From JBKHXF01 sp046566145 (GTDB lineage: Bacteria; Actinomycetota; Nitriliruptoria; Nitriliruptorales; Nitriliruptoraceae), in the NCBI GenBank assembly GCA_046566145.1, contig JBKHXF010000009.1, forward strand, positions 1-64,000: DNA of 64,000 nucleotides, given 5' to 3'. The notes beneath the pieces were generated by a model, which was given only the letters and a program-made list of their open reading frames with translations, was not told the origin of the DNA and did not search any database. The position numbers and the translations under genes are program-made. This document shows, piece after piece, positions 34,318 to 42,488 of the stretch. How positions within the stretch are numbered: the first letter of the stretch is position 1; each line of letters opens with the position of its first letter.

Positions 34318-35009
34318 GCGTCGCGTTCGACGGCCGGTCCCACGAGGTCGCCGAGCTGGCTGGCCGCTTCGGCGAGCGCCGCGGCGAGCGGGCCGCCGAG
34401 GCGCCGGGCGAGCAGGGTCGCCATCTCGCGGTAGTACCAGACCGTGCTCGCACGGTCCGGGGCGTTGAACCGGTCGAGGTACCCCGGGCCGTGCGTCCGC
34501 ACGTCCGCGACGAGGCTGCGGAGGTTGTGGAGCTTGTCGGCGGCGACGACCAGCAGGACCCGCTCGTCGACGTCTTCGAGGTGGCGGAGGTGGGCCCGCT
34601 TCCGCGACAGCCAGCCCTCCGCGCCTCGCAGAGCGTCCCCGTGGTCGCCGTCGGTGCACGCCTCGACGAGGCGGCGGACCTTCCCGCCGAACTCCTCCCC
34701 GAGCCGCTCGCCGTCGATCATGCCGGGCGCGTCCTCGAGCGCGTCGTGGAGCAGTCCGGCGATCGCCTGGTCCTCGTCGCCGCCGTGCTCCAGCACGAGT
34801 GCGGCGACCCCGAGCAGGTGGCTGACGTACGGCACCTGCGTGCCCTTGCGGACCTGCCGGTGGTGCAGCTCGTGGGCCCGCAGCAGACGGTCACCGCCGG
34901 GAACCTCGTCGTAGCGGGCGGCGACCTGCCGGTGGTGCAGCTCGTGGGCCCGCAGCAGGGCGCGGTCGAAGCGCTCGCCGAGGAACGGGGTGTCGGTCAT
35001 CTCGGGCAC
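34293..35009 (-). CDS. HD-domain phosphohydrolase, (p)ppGpp-hydrolase-like, with internal duplication
   Basis: 238 residues. The HD metal site appears as YVSHLLGVA and GLLHDALEDAP, followed by VVAADKLHNLRSLV, the order of RelA/SpoT hydrolase (SAH/Mesh1-like) domains. No synthetase domain is present, so hydrolysis of (p)ppGpp or a related nucleotide is the best guess. LLRAHELHHRQV occurs twice, 24 residues apart, because of a 36-bp exact DNA repeat. The GTG at 35009 is chosen for AAGGA at the right distance; an ATG at 35000 is also in frame. It lies 67 bp after the unknown gene on the same strand. Confidence 0.8.
   Translation of the reverse strand: MPEMTDTPFLGERFDRALLRAHELHHRQVAARYDEVPGGDRLLRAHELHHRQVRKGTQVPYVSHLLGVAALVLEHGGDEDQAIAGLLHDALEDAPGMIDGERLGEEFGGKVRRLVEACTDGDHGDALRGAEGWLSRKRAHLRHLEDVDERVLLVVAADKLHNLRSLVADVRTHGPGYLDRFNAPDRASTVWYYREMATLLARRLGGPLAAALAEAASQLGDLVGPAVERDAQPAPGAL
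34851..34958. repeat. 36-bp exact direct repeat inside the HD gene
   Basis: The sequence from GACCTGCCGG to CCGCAGCAG occurs at 34851-34886 and again at 34923-34958. The 72-bp offset is 24 codons, so the frame is kept. It encodes LLRAHELHHRQV twice. Confidence 0.92.
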
Positions 35010-35076
35010 GTGTGGTCCTTCGGGTGGATGCGGGTGCGTCGGCGGGTGGGTGTGACCGGCGGGAGCGTCGGGCAGG

Positions 35077-35580
35077 TCAGTCCGGGTCGGGGGAGGGTCG
35101 CATCCAGCGCTCGAACCCGGGTGGAACGTCGCCATCGCGGGACGGTCCGTGCGCCGGTTCGACGAGCAGGCCGGGCGGCCCGTCCAGCGCGAGGAGCTCT
35201 CTGATGCGGCCGGTGGCCCACATCCACGGCAGGACGCTCACCAGGCGGCCCGACGGCACCCGGGCCAACGGCACCACGGCCAGCGCGTCCGCGCCGGCGG
35301 GCACGACCGAATCGGGGTCGGCCCACCCGCCGGTGCCCCAGGAGAGCGGGTCGTGCCGGTCGAAGAGCCAGCCAAGCGGGGGCTGCCCCTCGCCGACCGT
35401 CAGCTCCTCCATCGACTCGGGCTCGGTGCTGAGCCGGAGCAGCCGGCTGTGCGGTCCGAAGCGCTCGTCCACGATGGCAGGCAGCTCCGTCACGTCGGTG
35501 CCGAGCGGCAGCTCGACGAGCTCGGTCTCGATGACGGCGCCGCGCTCGTCGAGCGCGGTCACCTCCAGCAGCAGGCGCAT
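35077..35580 (-). CDS. Hypothetical protein, 167 residues
   Basis: I do not recognise this protein. It is soluble and acidic, with no signal peptide and no obvious metal or nucleotide motif. Its N-terminus (MRLLLEVTALDERGAVIETELVEL) looks like a beta-strand-rich start. Trp/Pro-rich stretches follow (GWLFDRHDPLSWGTGGW, LPWMWATGRI). The ATG at 35580 and codon bias support a real gene. It probably shares a transcript with the HD hydrolase downstream, so it could modulate or partner with it. TACGCT at 35639-35634 is the likely -10. Confidence 0.65.
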   Translation of the reverse strand: MRLLLEVTALDERGAVIETELVELPLGTDVTELPAIVDERFGPHSRLLRLSTEPESMEELTVGEGQPPLGWLFDRHDPLSWGTGGWADPDSVVPAGADALAVVPLARVPSGRLVSVLPWMWATGRIRELLALDGPPGLLVEPAHGPSRDGDVPPGFERWMRPSPDPD

Positions 35581-35633
35581 CTCGTCGGACCCCCCGGGTC
35601 GTGACGCCCGGCACCCCCGCGCCGGACGCCGGC

Positions 35634-35639
35634 AGCGTA
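35634..35639 (-). promoter_or_regulatory. -10 element of hypothetical/HD unit
   Basis: TACGCT on the minus strand, 53 bp upstream of the ATG at 35580. Confidence 0.45.
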
Positions 35640-35768
35640 GGGCTCGGCTGTGACGGTCCGAGGTCGTTCAGGTGTGGTGCGCGTCACGGTTCCGTGGCGT
35701 GCGGTCGCCCGGATGCCACCCCGGGCTGGGGCGATGACGGCGCCGCCGTGGGGGACCCCGCCACGGCC

Positions 35769-36959
35769 TCAGTCGACGAACGGGGCCAGGTGGGTGGTGA
35801 CGGCGTCGGCGTAGGCGGCCGGGTCGTGGTTCCACGCGCGGACGTGCTCGACGCCGTCCAGCCGGACGTAGGTGGTGATGTCCGGGCGCGCCTCGGCGAA
35901 CGCGTCGGACGACGACACCGGCACGCTCGTGTCCGCTGTGCCGTGGAACAGCAGCACCGGCACGTCGAACGCGTCGGCCGCGTCGATCTGGTCGAGCTCG
36001 CCGAACGGCAGCCCGGCCCGCACCCGACTGACCACGCCGGTCGCCGCGAGCAGCGGCCCCATCGCGCCGTCCGGCACCCCGCGGGCGGCGGCCTGGACGC
36101 GCAGGGTCGGCAGCCACGCGAGCAGCGGCGAGTCCCACACGACCGCGACGACCTCGTCGGCGAGCTCGGAGCGGCGCAGCAGCTGCGCCGTGACCGCCCC
36201 GCCCTGCGAGTGGCCGACCAGCACCACGTCGGCGGCGCCCTGCTCGAGCGCGTACGCGATCGCGGCCTCGACGTCCTCCCACTCCGCGTACCCGAAACGG
36301 TTCAGCCCGTCCTCGGGCGCGGTCGCGATCCCGTCGCCCCGGTAGCTCGCGCTCAGCACCGGCATCCCGAGCCCGTGCGCGATCGCCAGGGCTCGCGCCC
36401 CCTCGGCCAGCGACGCGCCGCGGCCGTGGACCGCGATGGCCCAGGTGTCGTCGGTGCCGGGCGCGACCCAGGCGGGGCAGGTCCCGGCGGGGCAGTCGAG
36501 CGCGACCTCGGTGAACGGCACGCCGGTCGCCGTGGCGACGTCCTCGACCGACGACGGCACGGCGTACGCCTCGGTGGTCGCGGGCTCGTCGGTCGTCGGG
36601 GGCTCGCCGACGAGGACCTCCAGCCGGCGGGTCGCGCGCGTGCCGACGGCGCCGGGGGTCTCGCCCTCCAGCACCTCGCCGACACGGGCGTACCCGATCC
36701 GGTAGCGCAGCCCGTAGACGCCGGGCGTGCCCACGTCGACGTACGACTCGGTGTCCCCGGTGCGGGCGAGCGAGACCGTGTCGCCGTCGACGGCGGTGAC
36801 CTCGAGGTCCAGCGCCGGCGGTGCCCACGCGACGGTCGGGAGGAGCTGGTCGGCGTAGTACCAGCCGGCCCCGCCGAGCAGCACCAGCACGACGACCACC
36901 AGCGTCGCCACGCCGCGGAGCAGCCAGCGCGGTCCACGCCCCGTCGAACCCCTCGCCAC
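35769..36959 (-). CDS. Membrane-anchored alpha/beta hydrolase
   Basis: 396 residues. One N-terminal helix (GVATLVVVVLVLLGGAGWYY) acts as signal anchor, then a beta-rich region of about 100 residues, then an alpha/beta hydrolase core with nucleophile Ser in VLVGHSQGGAVTA. LFHGTADTSVP supplies an Asp, and VEHVRAWNHDP the likely His. It is predicted to work outside the membrane as an esterase or lipase-like enzyme; the substrate is unknown. The GTG at 36959 has GGAG 7 bp upstream. A repeat-rich gap separates it from pmt upstream. Confidence 0.82.
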   Translation of the reverse strand: MARGSTGRGPRWLLRGVATLVVVVLVLLGGAGWYYADQLLPTVAWAPPALDLEVTAVDGDTVSLARTGDTESYVDVGTPGVYGLRYRIGYARVGEVLEGETPGAVGTRATRRLEVLVGEPPTTDEPATTEAYAVPSSVEDVATATGVPFTEVALDCPAGTCPAWVAPGTDDTWAIAVHGRGASLAEGARALAIAHGLGMPVLSASYRGDGIATAPEDGLNRFGYAEWEDVEAAIAYALEQGAADVVLVGHSQGGAVTAQLLRRSELADEVVAVVWDSPLLAWLPTLRVQAAARGVPDGAMGPLLAATGVVSRVRAGLPFGELDQIDAADAFDVPVLLFHGTADTSVPVSSSDAFAEARPDITTYVRLDGVEHVRAWNHDPAAYADAVTTHLAPFVD

Positions 36960-37241
36960 GTTCCGTCTCCTCGCCACGCCTCGCGCGGTCGGCCTCGCAC
37001 CGGTCGACCTCGGACGGTCGGCCTCGACCGGCGGGTGGTCCCGGCGGCGGGGTGAGGGTGACGGCTGCCGGTCGCCGCGTCCCGCGGTCCGCTGGCGGAC
37101 GCGTCCAGCGCACACCGCGGGGCGCAGACGGCCTCGGCCGTCGACGGGCGGTCGCCGGCCCGTGGCGCCGACCCCTCTCGCCGGCCCGTGGCGCCGGCCC
37201 GTGGCGCCGGCCCGTCGCGCCGGCCCGTGGCGCCGACCCCT

Positions 37242-37261
37242 CGGATGCGCGGGAAACGTGC
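37242..37261. repeat. Partial 32-bp palindromic repeat, copy E
   Basis: CGGATGCGCGGGAAACGTGC matches the core and right arm of copies C and D; the left arm is lost. Confidence 0.5.
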
Positions 37262-37300
37262 GTGCACGGCGGTGGTCGCGGGCCGGGTGGCTCCTCGGCC

Positions 37301-37332
37301 GCACGGTTCCCTTGCCTGCGGAGGAACCGTGC
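37301..37332. repeat. 32-bp palindromic repeat, copy F (perfect arms)
   Basis: GCACGGTTCC, a 12-bp core, then GGAACCGTGC; the 10-bp arms are perfectly complementary. Best copy of the family in the window. Confidence 0.8.
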
Positions 37333-37442
37333 GCCGGGCCGCGCCGCGCCGCGCCGGGCCGCGCCGCGCCGCGCCGCGCCACCGTGCGCCGCGCCGTGCC
37401 GCCCCCTGCCGGGCCCGGGTCAGCGGCCAGCGGGGTGGGCGG

Positions 37443-39167
37443 TCAGACCCAGCCGGGGAACCACCAGCGCTGGCGGACCAGCGCCTCGTCCATCGGGATG
37501 CCGAGCCACACCGGCGCGAAGTAGACGAACAGCCCGAGCGCGAGCCCGGCGAGCACGACGGTCGGGACGAGCCGCCGGCGGACCCGCGGGGGACCGGGCA
37601 GCGGCCCGCGGGCGTCGTCGACCCGGGCGCCGACCAGCGCGCCGAGCGCCCAGCCGACGCCGGCGGGCAGCAGGCGGGCACCCCACGTCTGCCAGCCGAG
37701 CGCCATCGCGAGGCCGAACCCGAGCCCGAGCCCGAGCAGCGCGCCGGCGAGCGCCCCGCCGTAGGTCCAGCGCCACCGCCGGCGCGGGTCGATCCCGCCG
37801 ACGGCCACGGCGACCCCGAGCGCCACGAACGGGACGATCGGCACCGTGTAGAAGAAGAACGCCGGCCGCGACACCGCGAGCCACGGCACGTACTGCGACA
37901 GCCACGCGACGACCGCGACGGCGGCGACGCCGTCCCGCCGGCGCCAGCCCGCGAGCAGCAGCGGCGCCGCGGCGAGGAACCCCCACCACGTCGCCGGGTT
38001 GCCCATCCCGATCATCTCGGCGGCCTGCCCGCGCTCGACCACGCACGGGTCCGGCACGGTCACCTCGCCGGTCTCGCCGTCGGTCTCGGGCACCCGGTCG
38101 AAGCGGTCCTGCGAGCACGTCTCGTAGTAGTAGACGACCGGGCGGGCGATGACCGGCCAGGTCACCGGCGACGCCCGGTACGGGTGGGTCGCCTCGAGCC
38201 CGTCGTGGAACCGGGCGATGGCGAGGTGGAAGCGCCACAGCCCGGCGACGCGCCCGACCGGCGACACCCCGCAGGGGTCGACGACCTGCTCCTGCTCGTC
38301 GCGGCACTCGTCCTTGGCCTCGTGGGTGTACGGGTACTGCACGAGCCACGGCACCCACGCCAGCGCGTAGACGACCAGCGGCACCACGACGAGCCCGAGC
38401 CCGACCGAGCCGACGAGCCGCGGCAGGGCCGCGTGCCACCGCCCGGTCCACCGCCGACGCCAGCCGAGCTCCCACCCGAGCACGAGCAGCCCGGCAGCGC
38501 CGAGCCCGAGCGCGCCCGACCACTTCGTGCCGATCGCCAGCCCGAACGCGACGCCGGCGAGGACCCGGAACGGGTGCCCACGGCGGGGCAGCGCCGGCGG
38601 CGGAGGCGCGAGCTCGTCGGGGTCGGCGTCGTCGGGGGCCGCCGGCGGGTCCGGCGGGCCGTCGAGCAGGCCGGCGCGGTCGCGGTCGAGCACGACGAGC
38701 CAGATGCCGAGCACGACGAACAGCGCGAGCGGCTGGTCGAGCATCGACGTGCGGGACTGGACGATCAGCATCCCGTCGACGGCGAGCAGGCCGCCGGCGA
38801 GCGCCGCGATGGACGCGCGGCCCGTCAGCCGCTGCGCCAGCAGGGTGGTGAGCAGCACCGTGAGCACGCCGGCGAGCGCGGTCGGGAACCGCCAGCCGAC
38901 CGGGGTGTCGCCGAGCAGGGCGATGCCGGCGGCGATGAGCCACTTGCCGACCGGCGGGTGGACCGCGAAGCCGTCCTCGACGCCCGTCTCAAGCATCGCC
39001 CGGGCGTCGTTCACGTAGTAGGTCTCGTCGAAGACGATCCGCTCGGGCGTGTCGAGGCGGGTCAGCAGCAGCAGCGCCGACGCGAGCGTGACCACGGCCG
39101 GCACGAGCCACCGGGCGTGGCGGGCGAGGGCGGCGGTGGCGGCCGGCGGGAGCGAGGGCGTGCGCAT
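37443..39167 (-). CDS. pmt: Dolichyl-phosphate-mannose--protein mannosyltransferase (Pmt, GT39)
   Basis: 574 residues with about ten membrane helices. The acidic motif FDETYYVNDA in the first outer loop and VHPPVGKWLIA are hallmarks of protein O-mannosyltransferases. The enzyme moves mannose from polyprenyl-phosphate-mannose to secreted proteins, coupled to Sec export. The neighbour rsmI, divergent here, also sits beside pmt in mycobacteria. TAGCCT ends 8 bp before the ATG, so the mRNA probably has a leader of no more than 3 nt. Likely substrates in the window include the secreted S8 protease with its Pro/Ser-rich linker. Confidence 0.93.
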   Translation of the reverse strand: MRTPSLPPAATAALARHARWLVPAVVTLASALLLLTRLDTPERIVFDETYYVNDARAMLETGVEDGFAVHPPVGKWLIAAGIALLGDTPVGWRFPTALAGVLTVLLTTLLAQRLTGRASIAALAGGLLAVDGMLIVQSRTSMLDQPLALFVVLGIWLVVLDRDRAGLLDGPPDPPAAPDDADPDELAPPPPALPRRGHPFRVLAGVAFGLAIGTKWSGALGLGAAGLLVLGWELGWRRRWTGRWHAALPRLVGSVGLGLVVVPLVVYALAWVPWLVQYPYTHEAKDECRDEQEQVVDPCGVSPVGRVAGLWRFHLAIARFHDGLEATHPYRASPVTWPVIARPVVYYYETCSQDRFDRVPETDGETGEVTVPDPCVVERGQAAEMIGMGNPATWWGFLAAAPLLLAGWRRRDGVAAVAVVAWLSQYVPWLAVSRPAFFFYTVPIVPFVALGVAVAVGGIDPRRRWRWTYGGALAGALLGLGLGFGLAMALGWQTWGARLLPAGVGWALGALVGARVDDARGPLPGPPRVRRRLVPTVVLAGLALGLFVYFAPVWLGIPMDEALVRQRWWFPGWV

Positions 39168-39175
39168 CGGACGGG

Positions 39176-39181
39176 AGGCTA
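39176..39181 (-). promoter_or_regulatory. -10 element of pmt, predicted near-leaderless
   Basis: TAGCCT on the minus strand ends 8 bp before the pmt ATG at 39167. Confidence 0.55.
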
Positions 39182-39207
39182 CTCACGGCCGACCCGTCGG
39201 AGCCTCG

Positions 39208-39213
39208 TAGGCT
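39208..39213 (+). promoter_or_regulatory. -10 element of rsmI
   Basis: TAGGCT, 48 bp upstream of the rsmI GTG; divergent from the pmt promoter 27 bp away. Confidence 0.5.
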
Positions 39214-39261
39214 CGCACGGTCCGGCCGACGCGCGGCCGGCGCAGCGAGGACGGGACCGAC

Positions 39262-40122
39262 GTGAGCACGCAGCAGCGCACCGGCGCCGGCGGCGTGCTC
39301 ACCGTCGTCGCGACCCCCATCGGCAACCTCGGGGACGTGTCCCCGCGCGCCGCCGAGGTCCTGCGCGACGCCGACCTCGTGCTCGCCGAGGACACCCGCC
39401 GCACCGCGACGCTGCTGCGCCACGTCGGCGCCGACACGCCGATGCGCTCCTACCACCAGCACAACGAGGCCGAGCGGACCGACGAGGTCCTCGCCGACCT
39501 CGCCGCCGGTGCGGCCATCGCGCTGGTGTCCGACGCCGGCACCCCCGGCGTCTCCGACCCGGGCACCCGCCTGGTCGCCGCCGCGGCCGCCGCCGGCGTG
39601 ACCGTCACCGCCGTGCCCGGCCCGTCGGCCGCGCTGCACGCGCTGGTCGTGTCTGGCCTGCCGACCGAGCGGTTCGCGTTCGAGGGGTTCCTGCCCCGCA
39701 AGGGCCGGGCCCGTCGCGAGCGGCTGGCCGAGCTCGCCGCCGACCCCCGCACCCTGGTGCTGTTCGTCGCACCGCACCGGGCCGCCGACGACCTCACCGA
39801 CCTCGCCGAGGCCTTCGGCGCCGACCGGCCGGCCGCGCTCTGCCGCGAGCTCACCAAGCTGCACGAGGAGGTGCGCCGCGGCGGCCTCGGTGCGCTCGCC
39901 GCCGGCGCGGCCGAGGTCCGTGGCGAGCTGACGCTGGTGGTCGCCGGGGCGCCGGTCGAGCCCGACGTCGTCCCCGACCCTGCCGACCTCGTCGAGGCGG
40001 TCCGGGCGCTCGTCGCCGCCGAGGGGATCCGCACCAAGGACGCGGTCGCCCGCATCGCGACGACGACGGGGGTGTCGAAGCGCGACCTCTACCAGGCCGT
40101 CCTCGACACCCCCGCCGGGTGA
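39262..40122 (+). CDS. rsmI: 16S rRNA (cytidine(1402)-2'-O)-methyltransferase RsmI
   Basis: 286 residues. VVATPIGNLGDVSPRA at the N-terminus and VSDAGTPGVSDPG in the middle are the SAM-binding signatures of the YraL/RsmI tetrapyrrole-methylase-like family. AEDTRRTATLLRH and the FEGFLPRKG segment also match. It 2'-O-methylates C1402 in the decoding centre. The GTG start is at 39262. The C-terminal 50 residues (IRTKDAVARIATTTGVSKRDLY) form the extra helical domain typical of long RsmI forms. Convergent with the anti-sigma-like gene, 13 bp apart. Confidence 0.94.
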   Translation: MSTQQRTGAGGVLTVVATPIGNLGDVSPRAAEVLRDADLVLAEDTRRTATLLRHVGADTPMRSYHQHNEAERTDEVLADLAAGAAIALVSDAGTPGVSDPGTRLVAAAAAAGVTVTAVPGPSAALHALVVSGLPTERFAFEGFLPRKGRARRERLAELAADPRTLVLFVAPHRAADDLTDLAEAFGADRPAALCRELTKLHEEVRRGGLGALAAGAAEVRGELTLVVAGAPVEPDVVPDPADLVEAVRALVAAEGIRTKDAVARIATTTGVSKRDLYQAVLDTPAG

Positions 40123-40135
40123 CGTACGCCGGGCG

Positions 40136-41473
40136 TCAGCGCACCGGCGCCGCGTAGGTCGTCCCGTCGGGCAGCGGGGTGAAGCCCCGGCCCGTGTCGG
40201 CCCAGGCGCCGGCGCCCGGTCGACCGAGGAGCACGACCTCCTGCCACGCGGTCATCCAGGTGTCACCGGGCGACGCGGTCGGGCCGAGCTCGGGCAGCTC
40301 CACCTCGGTCGTCTCCTCGGTGTCCTCCGCCGTCACGGTCCGCACGAGTCGGAACGTGACGTCCTCGGCGTCCTGTGCGCCCTCGCCGGCGACGGTCAGG
40401 TCGTGGCGGTACCGCACGGCGACCTCGGGCGACTCCTGCGCGTCACCGACGGCGACGTCGAGGAGCGCGGCTCCGGGCATCTCGAGCAGCGACACGGCGC
40501 CGGCGGGGAGCGCGAGCGCGCCGTCGCCCTGCCGCTCGACCGTGATCGAGAAGGCCTCGAAGGCGCCGTTGGTCACCCACAGGGTCCCGCGGGCGGTCGG
40601 GTCGTCGGCGCCGCCCGGCCGCTCCTCGAAGGACCAGTCGTCGATCGTCCAGCCGCCGGGGAACTCGACGCTCAGGTCGTCGAGCACGAACGACGCGTTG
40701 TCGTCGGCCGGGTCGCCGGTGCCGGGCCCGTCGTCGGTCCAGCCGATGGTGCGCAGGACCGGGCTCTGGTTCTCCTCGCCGCGCAGCACCTCGATCCACG
40801 CGAGGTGACGGCCGTCGGGGGAGAACGCCGGCGTCGGGACGGCGTCCACGACGACGTCGGGGGAGACGGCGTACGCCGGATCGTCGATGAGCTCGAAGGT
40901 GACCTCGCCGTCGAGGAGCCGGAACCAGCCCATCCACACCTGGCCCTCACCGACCGAGGTCCACACGGCGGTGAGGTCCTCGAGGGTCGAACCGGGACGG
41001 ACGACCACCGAGGTGATCGTGGACTCGTTCTCCTCCGACGTGAAGTCGACCATCGCGCCGCCGCCGATCCCGCCGATGAGTGAGACGAGCTCGATCCGGT
41101 CGCCGACGACCACGAGCGCGTGCTCGGGTCCGACGGTCGAGCCGACCTCCTGCTCGGTCTCGGTCTGGACGGGCTCCTCGGTCGCGGCCGGGGGGGTGGT
41201 CTCGGTCGGCGTCGCCGTGCCCTCGTCGGAGGGGACCGGCGCGATCACCGGGGGCGGCTCCGGCTGCTGCAGCAGGGCGGGCACGACCAGCACCGCCCCG
41301 ACGAGGGCGGCCGCGGCAGCGAGCCCGCCCACCAGCCAGGTCCGGAAGCGGTCGCGGCGGGCGCGGGACTCGACCTTCGCCCACAGGGCGGGGGTGGGCT
41401 CGACGTCGTCGGCCCGCTCGGCGAGCGACGCGCGCAGCCGGCGCTGGAGCTCGTTGGTCCGGTCGTCGTTCAT
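40136..41473 (-). CDS. Membrane-anchored protein co-expressed with ECF sigma factor
   Basis: 445 residues. A cytoplasmic N-terminal region of about 45 residues (RASLAERADDVEPTPALWAKVE) is followed by a single helix (WLVGGLAAAAALVGAVLVV), a Thr/Pro/Glu linker (residues 70-105) and a large extracytoplasmic beta-rich domain. The 4-bp overlap with the sigma gene suggests it governs or reports to it. However, the N-terminal part lacks the HxxxCxxC zinc anti-sigma motif, so an anti-sigma role is inferred only from position. The outer domain (DGRHLAWIEVL) has propeller-like strands. Confidence 0.72.
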   Translation of the reverse strand: MNDDRTNELQRRLRASLAERADDVEPTPALWAKVESRARRDRFRTWLVGGLAAAAALVGAVLVVPALLQQPEPPPVIAPVPSDEGTATPTETTPPAATEEPVQTETEQEVGSTVGPEHALVVVGDRIELVSLIGGIGGGAMVDFTSEENESTITSVVVRPGSTLEDLTAVWTSVGEGQVWMGWFRLLDGEVTFELIDDPAYAVSPDVVVDAVPTPAFSPDGRHLAWIEVLRGEENQSPVLRTIGWTDDGPGTGDPADDNASFVLDDLSVEFPGGWTIDDWSFEERPGGADDPTARGTLWVTNGAFEAFSITVERQGDGALALPAGAVSLLEMPGAALLDVAVGDAQESPEVAVRYRHDLTVAGEGAQDAEDVTFRLVRTVTAEDTEETTEVELPELGPTASPGDTWMTAWQEVVLLGRPGAGAWADTGRGFTPLPDGTTYAAPVR

Positions 41474-41991
41474 CGTGCACCTCCGTCGCGGCCCACGTGG
41501 GGGCCGAGCAGGTCCTGCAGCCGGTCGAGGCCTCGTGACCCCTGGCTCTTCACCGTGCCCACGCTGATCCCGAGGACCGCGGCCGTCTCGGCCTCGCTGA
41601 GGTCCTCGAACCAGCGCAGCACCAGGACCGCGCGTTGCCGCTCCGGCAGGCGCGAGAGCGCCTGCCACACGGCGTCGTGGTCGGCGGCCTGCTCGTCCAC
41701 GAGCCGGACGCCGCGGTCGTCGCCCGAGCGGGTCGCGGCGTGCGCCCGTTCGAGGTAGCGGCGTCGCAGCCGCGAGTTGGCCGTGTTCACCACGGCCCGT
41801 CGCAGGTAGGCGCCGACGTCGTCGACGCGCCCCTTCTCCCACTGGCGCCAGACCTTCGCGAACGCGTCGGCCACGACCTCCTCGGCGACCTCGTGGTCGC
41901 CGGTGAGCAGGTACGCGAGCCGGACGCTGCGACGGTGGTGCGCCTGGAAGACGGGGGCGAAGGACGTCTCGCGGTCCCGTTCCCGTGCCAT
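41470..41991 (-). CDS. ECF RNA polymerase sigma factor, SigE/SigM-like family
   Basis: About 173 residues with sigma-70 region 2 (RLAYLLTGDHEVAEEVVADAFAKVW) and region 4 (LPERQRAVLVLRWFEDLSEAE, then GISVGTVKSQGSRGL helix-turn-helix). The family directs RNA polymerase to stress or envelope genes. The ATG at 41991 is chosen because GGAG lies 8 bp upstream; an ATG at 42015 lacks a ribosome site. An ECF-like promoter (ACAACC-N16-CGTC) lies at 42091-42066, consistent with self-activation. The membrane protein downstream is its likely control partner. Confidence 0.9.
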   Translation of the reverse strand: MARERDRETSFAPVFQAHHRRSVRLAYLLTGDHEVAEEVVADAFAKVWRQWEKGRVDDVGAYLRRAVVNTANSRLRRRYLERAHAATRSGDDRGVRLVDEQAADHDAVWQALSRLPERQRAVLVLRWFEDLSEAETAAVLGISVGTVKSQGSRGLDRLQDLLGPHVGRDGGAR

Positions 41992-42065
41992 GCGGATCGC
42001 TCCGGTGGTCTGCATCGTCGTGTGCGCCGCGGGCGTGCGTGGGCGGCGCGTCCTCCATCCTCACC

Positions 42066-42091
42066 GACGCACGCCCCGACCGCGCGGTTGT
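42066..42091 (-). promoter_or_regulatory. Candidate ECF sigma-dependent promoter
   Basis: On the minus strand ACAACC (42091-42086) is followed after 16 bp by CGTC (42069-42066). AAC and CGTC at this spacing are typical of ECF promoters. It is 74 bp upstream of the sigma ATG. Confidence 0.5.
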
Positions 42092-42347
42092 CACGACGTG
42101 TCGGCCACGGGCCACCGACCCCGGAACGTGCGCTGTGCGGACACGGCCGTCCGGGCAGGTTCGGCGGCCCGCGCCGGCGGTGGCACGTCACCGGCCGGGG
42201 GTGCCGGGAACACGGACGCAGCCCGAGCTGGACGCTGGTCTGGCGCACCCCGGGGGGTGGCGGCGAGGGCGACGAGGGCCGCGTGGTGCCTCGGCCGTCC
42301 GTCCACACCTCCATCACCGACCTCTGTCCCGCGGCCGTCCGCACGGG

Positions 42348-42353
42348 TACCCT
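42348..42353 (+). promoter_or_regulatory. -10 element of tatD-rpfB-rsmA unit
   Basis: TACCCT, 135 bp upstream of the tatD start. Confidence 0.4.
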
Positions 42354-42488
42354 CCGCACCCATCGACCCGTCCTCGTGGCGGGTCGCGCCACGTCCGGCC
42401 CCACCCGCCGCCAGCGGGTCGCGCTCGCCGACGTCGCGCCCTCCCGGCCCACCACGCGGCCGCACCCACGCCCCCGGAGTTCCCGCAC

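Larger units (their letters stand above)
36960..37442. repeat. Intergenic island: 16-bp tandem array, palindromic repeats, GCCGC runs
   Basis: No gene in 483 bp. About five copies of GCCGGCCCGTGGCGCC lie at roughly 37153-37240. A partial palindromic repeat (37242-37261) and one complete copy (37301-37332) follow, then runs of GCCGC to about 37410. The plan matches the islands at 12.8 and 23.3 kb: short GC tandem units next to 32-bp palindromes. Confidence 0.7.
41992..42488. other. Divergent intergenic region, ECF sigma gene / tatD
   Basis: About 500 bp without a credible gene. It holds the ECF-type promoter for the sigma operon (42066-42091, minus) and a TACCCT hexamer (42348-42353, plus) leading into tatD with a predicted leader of about 130 nt. 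I saw no riboswitch motif in that leader. In mycobacteria metS lies between rsmI and tatD; it is absent here. Confidence 0.55.

Noticed and set aside
41992..42015. Earlier ATG (42015) as sigma factor start
   Set aside because: No Shine-Dalgarno sequence precedes it, while GGAG lies 8 bp before the ATG at 41991, where the conserved domain follows.
42354..42488. c-di-AMP (ydaO) riboswitch ahead of tatD-rpfB, as found before some rpf genes
   Set aside because: The leader lacks the conserved ydaO sequence elements; I see only GC-rich filler and the tatD ribosome site.
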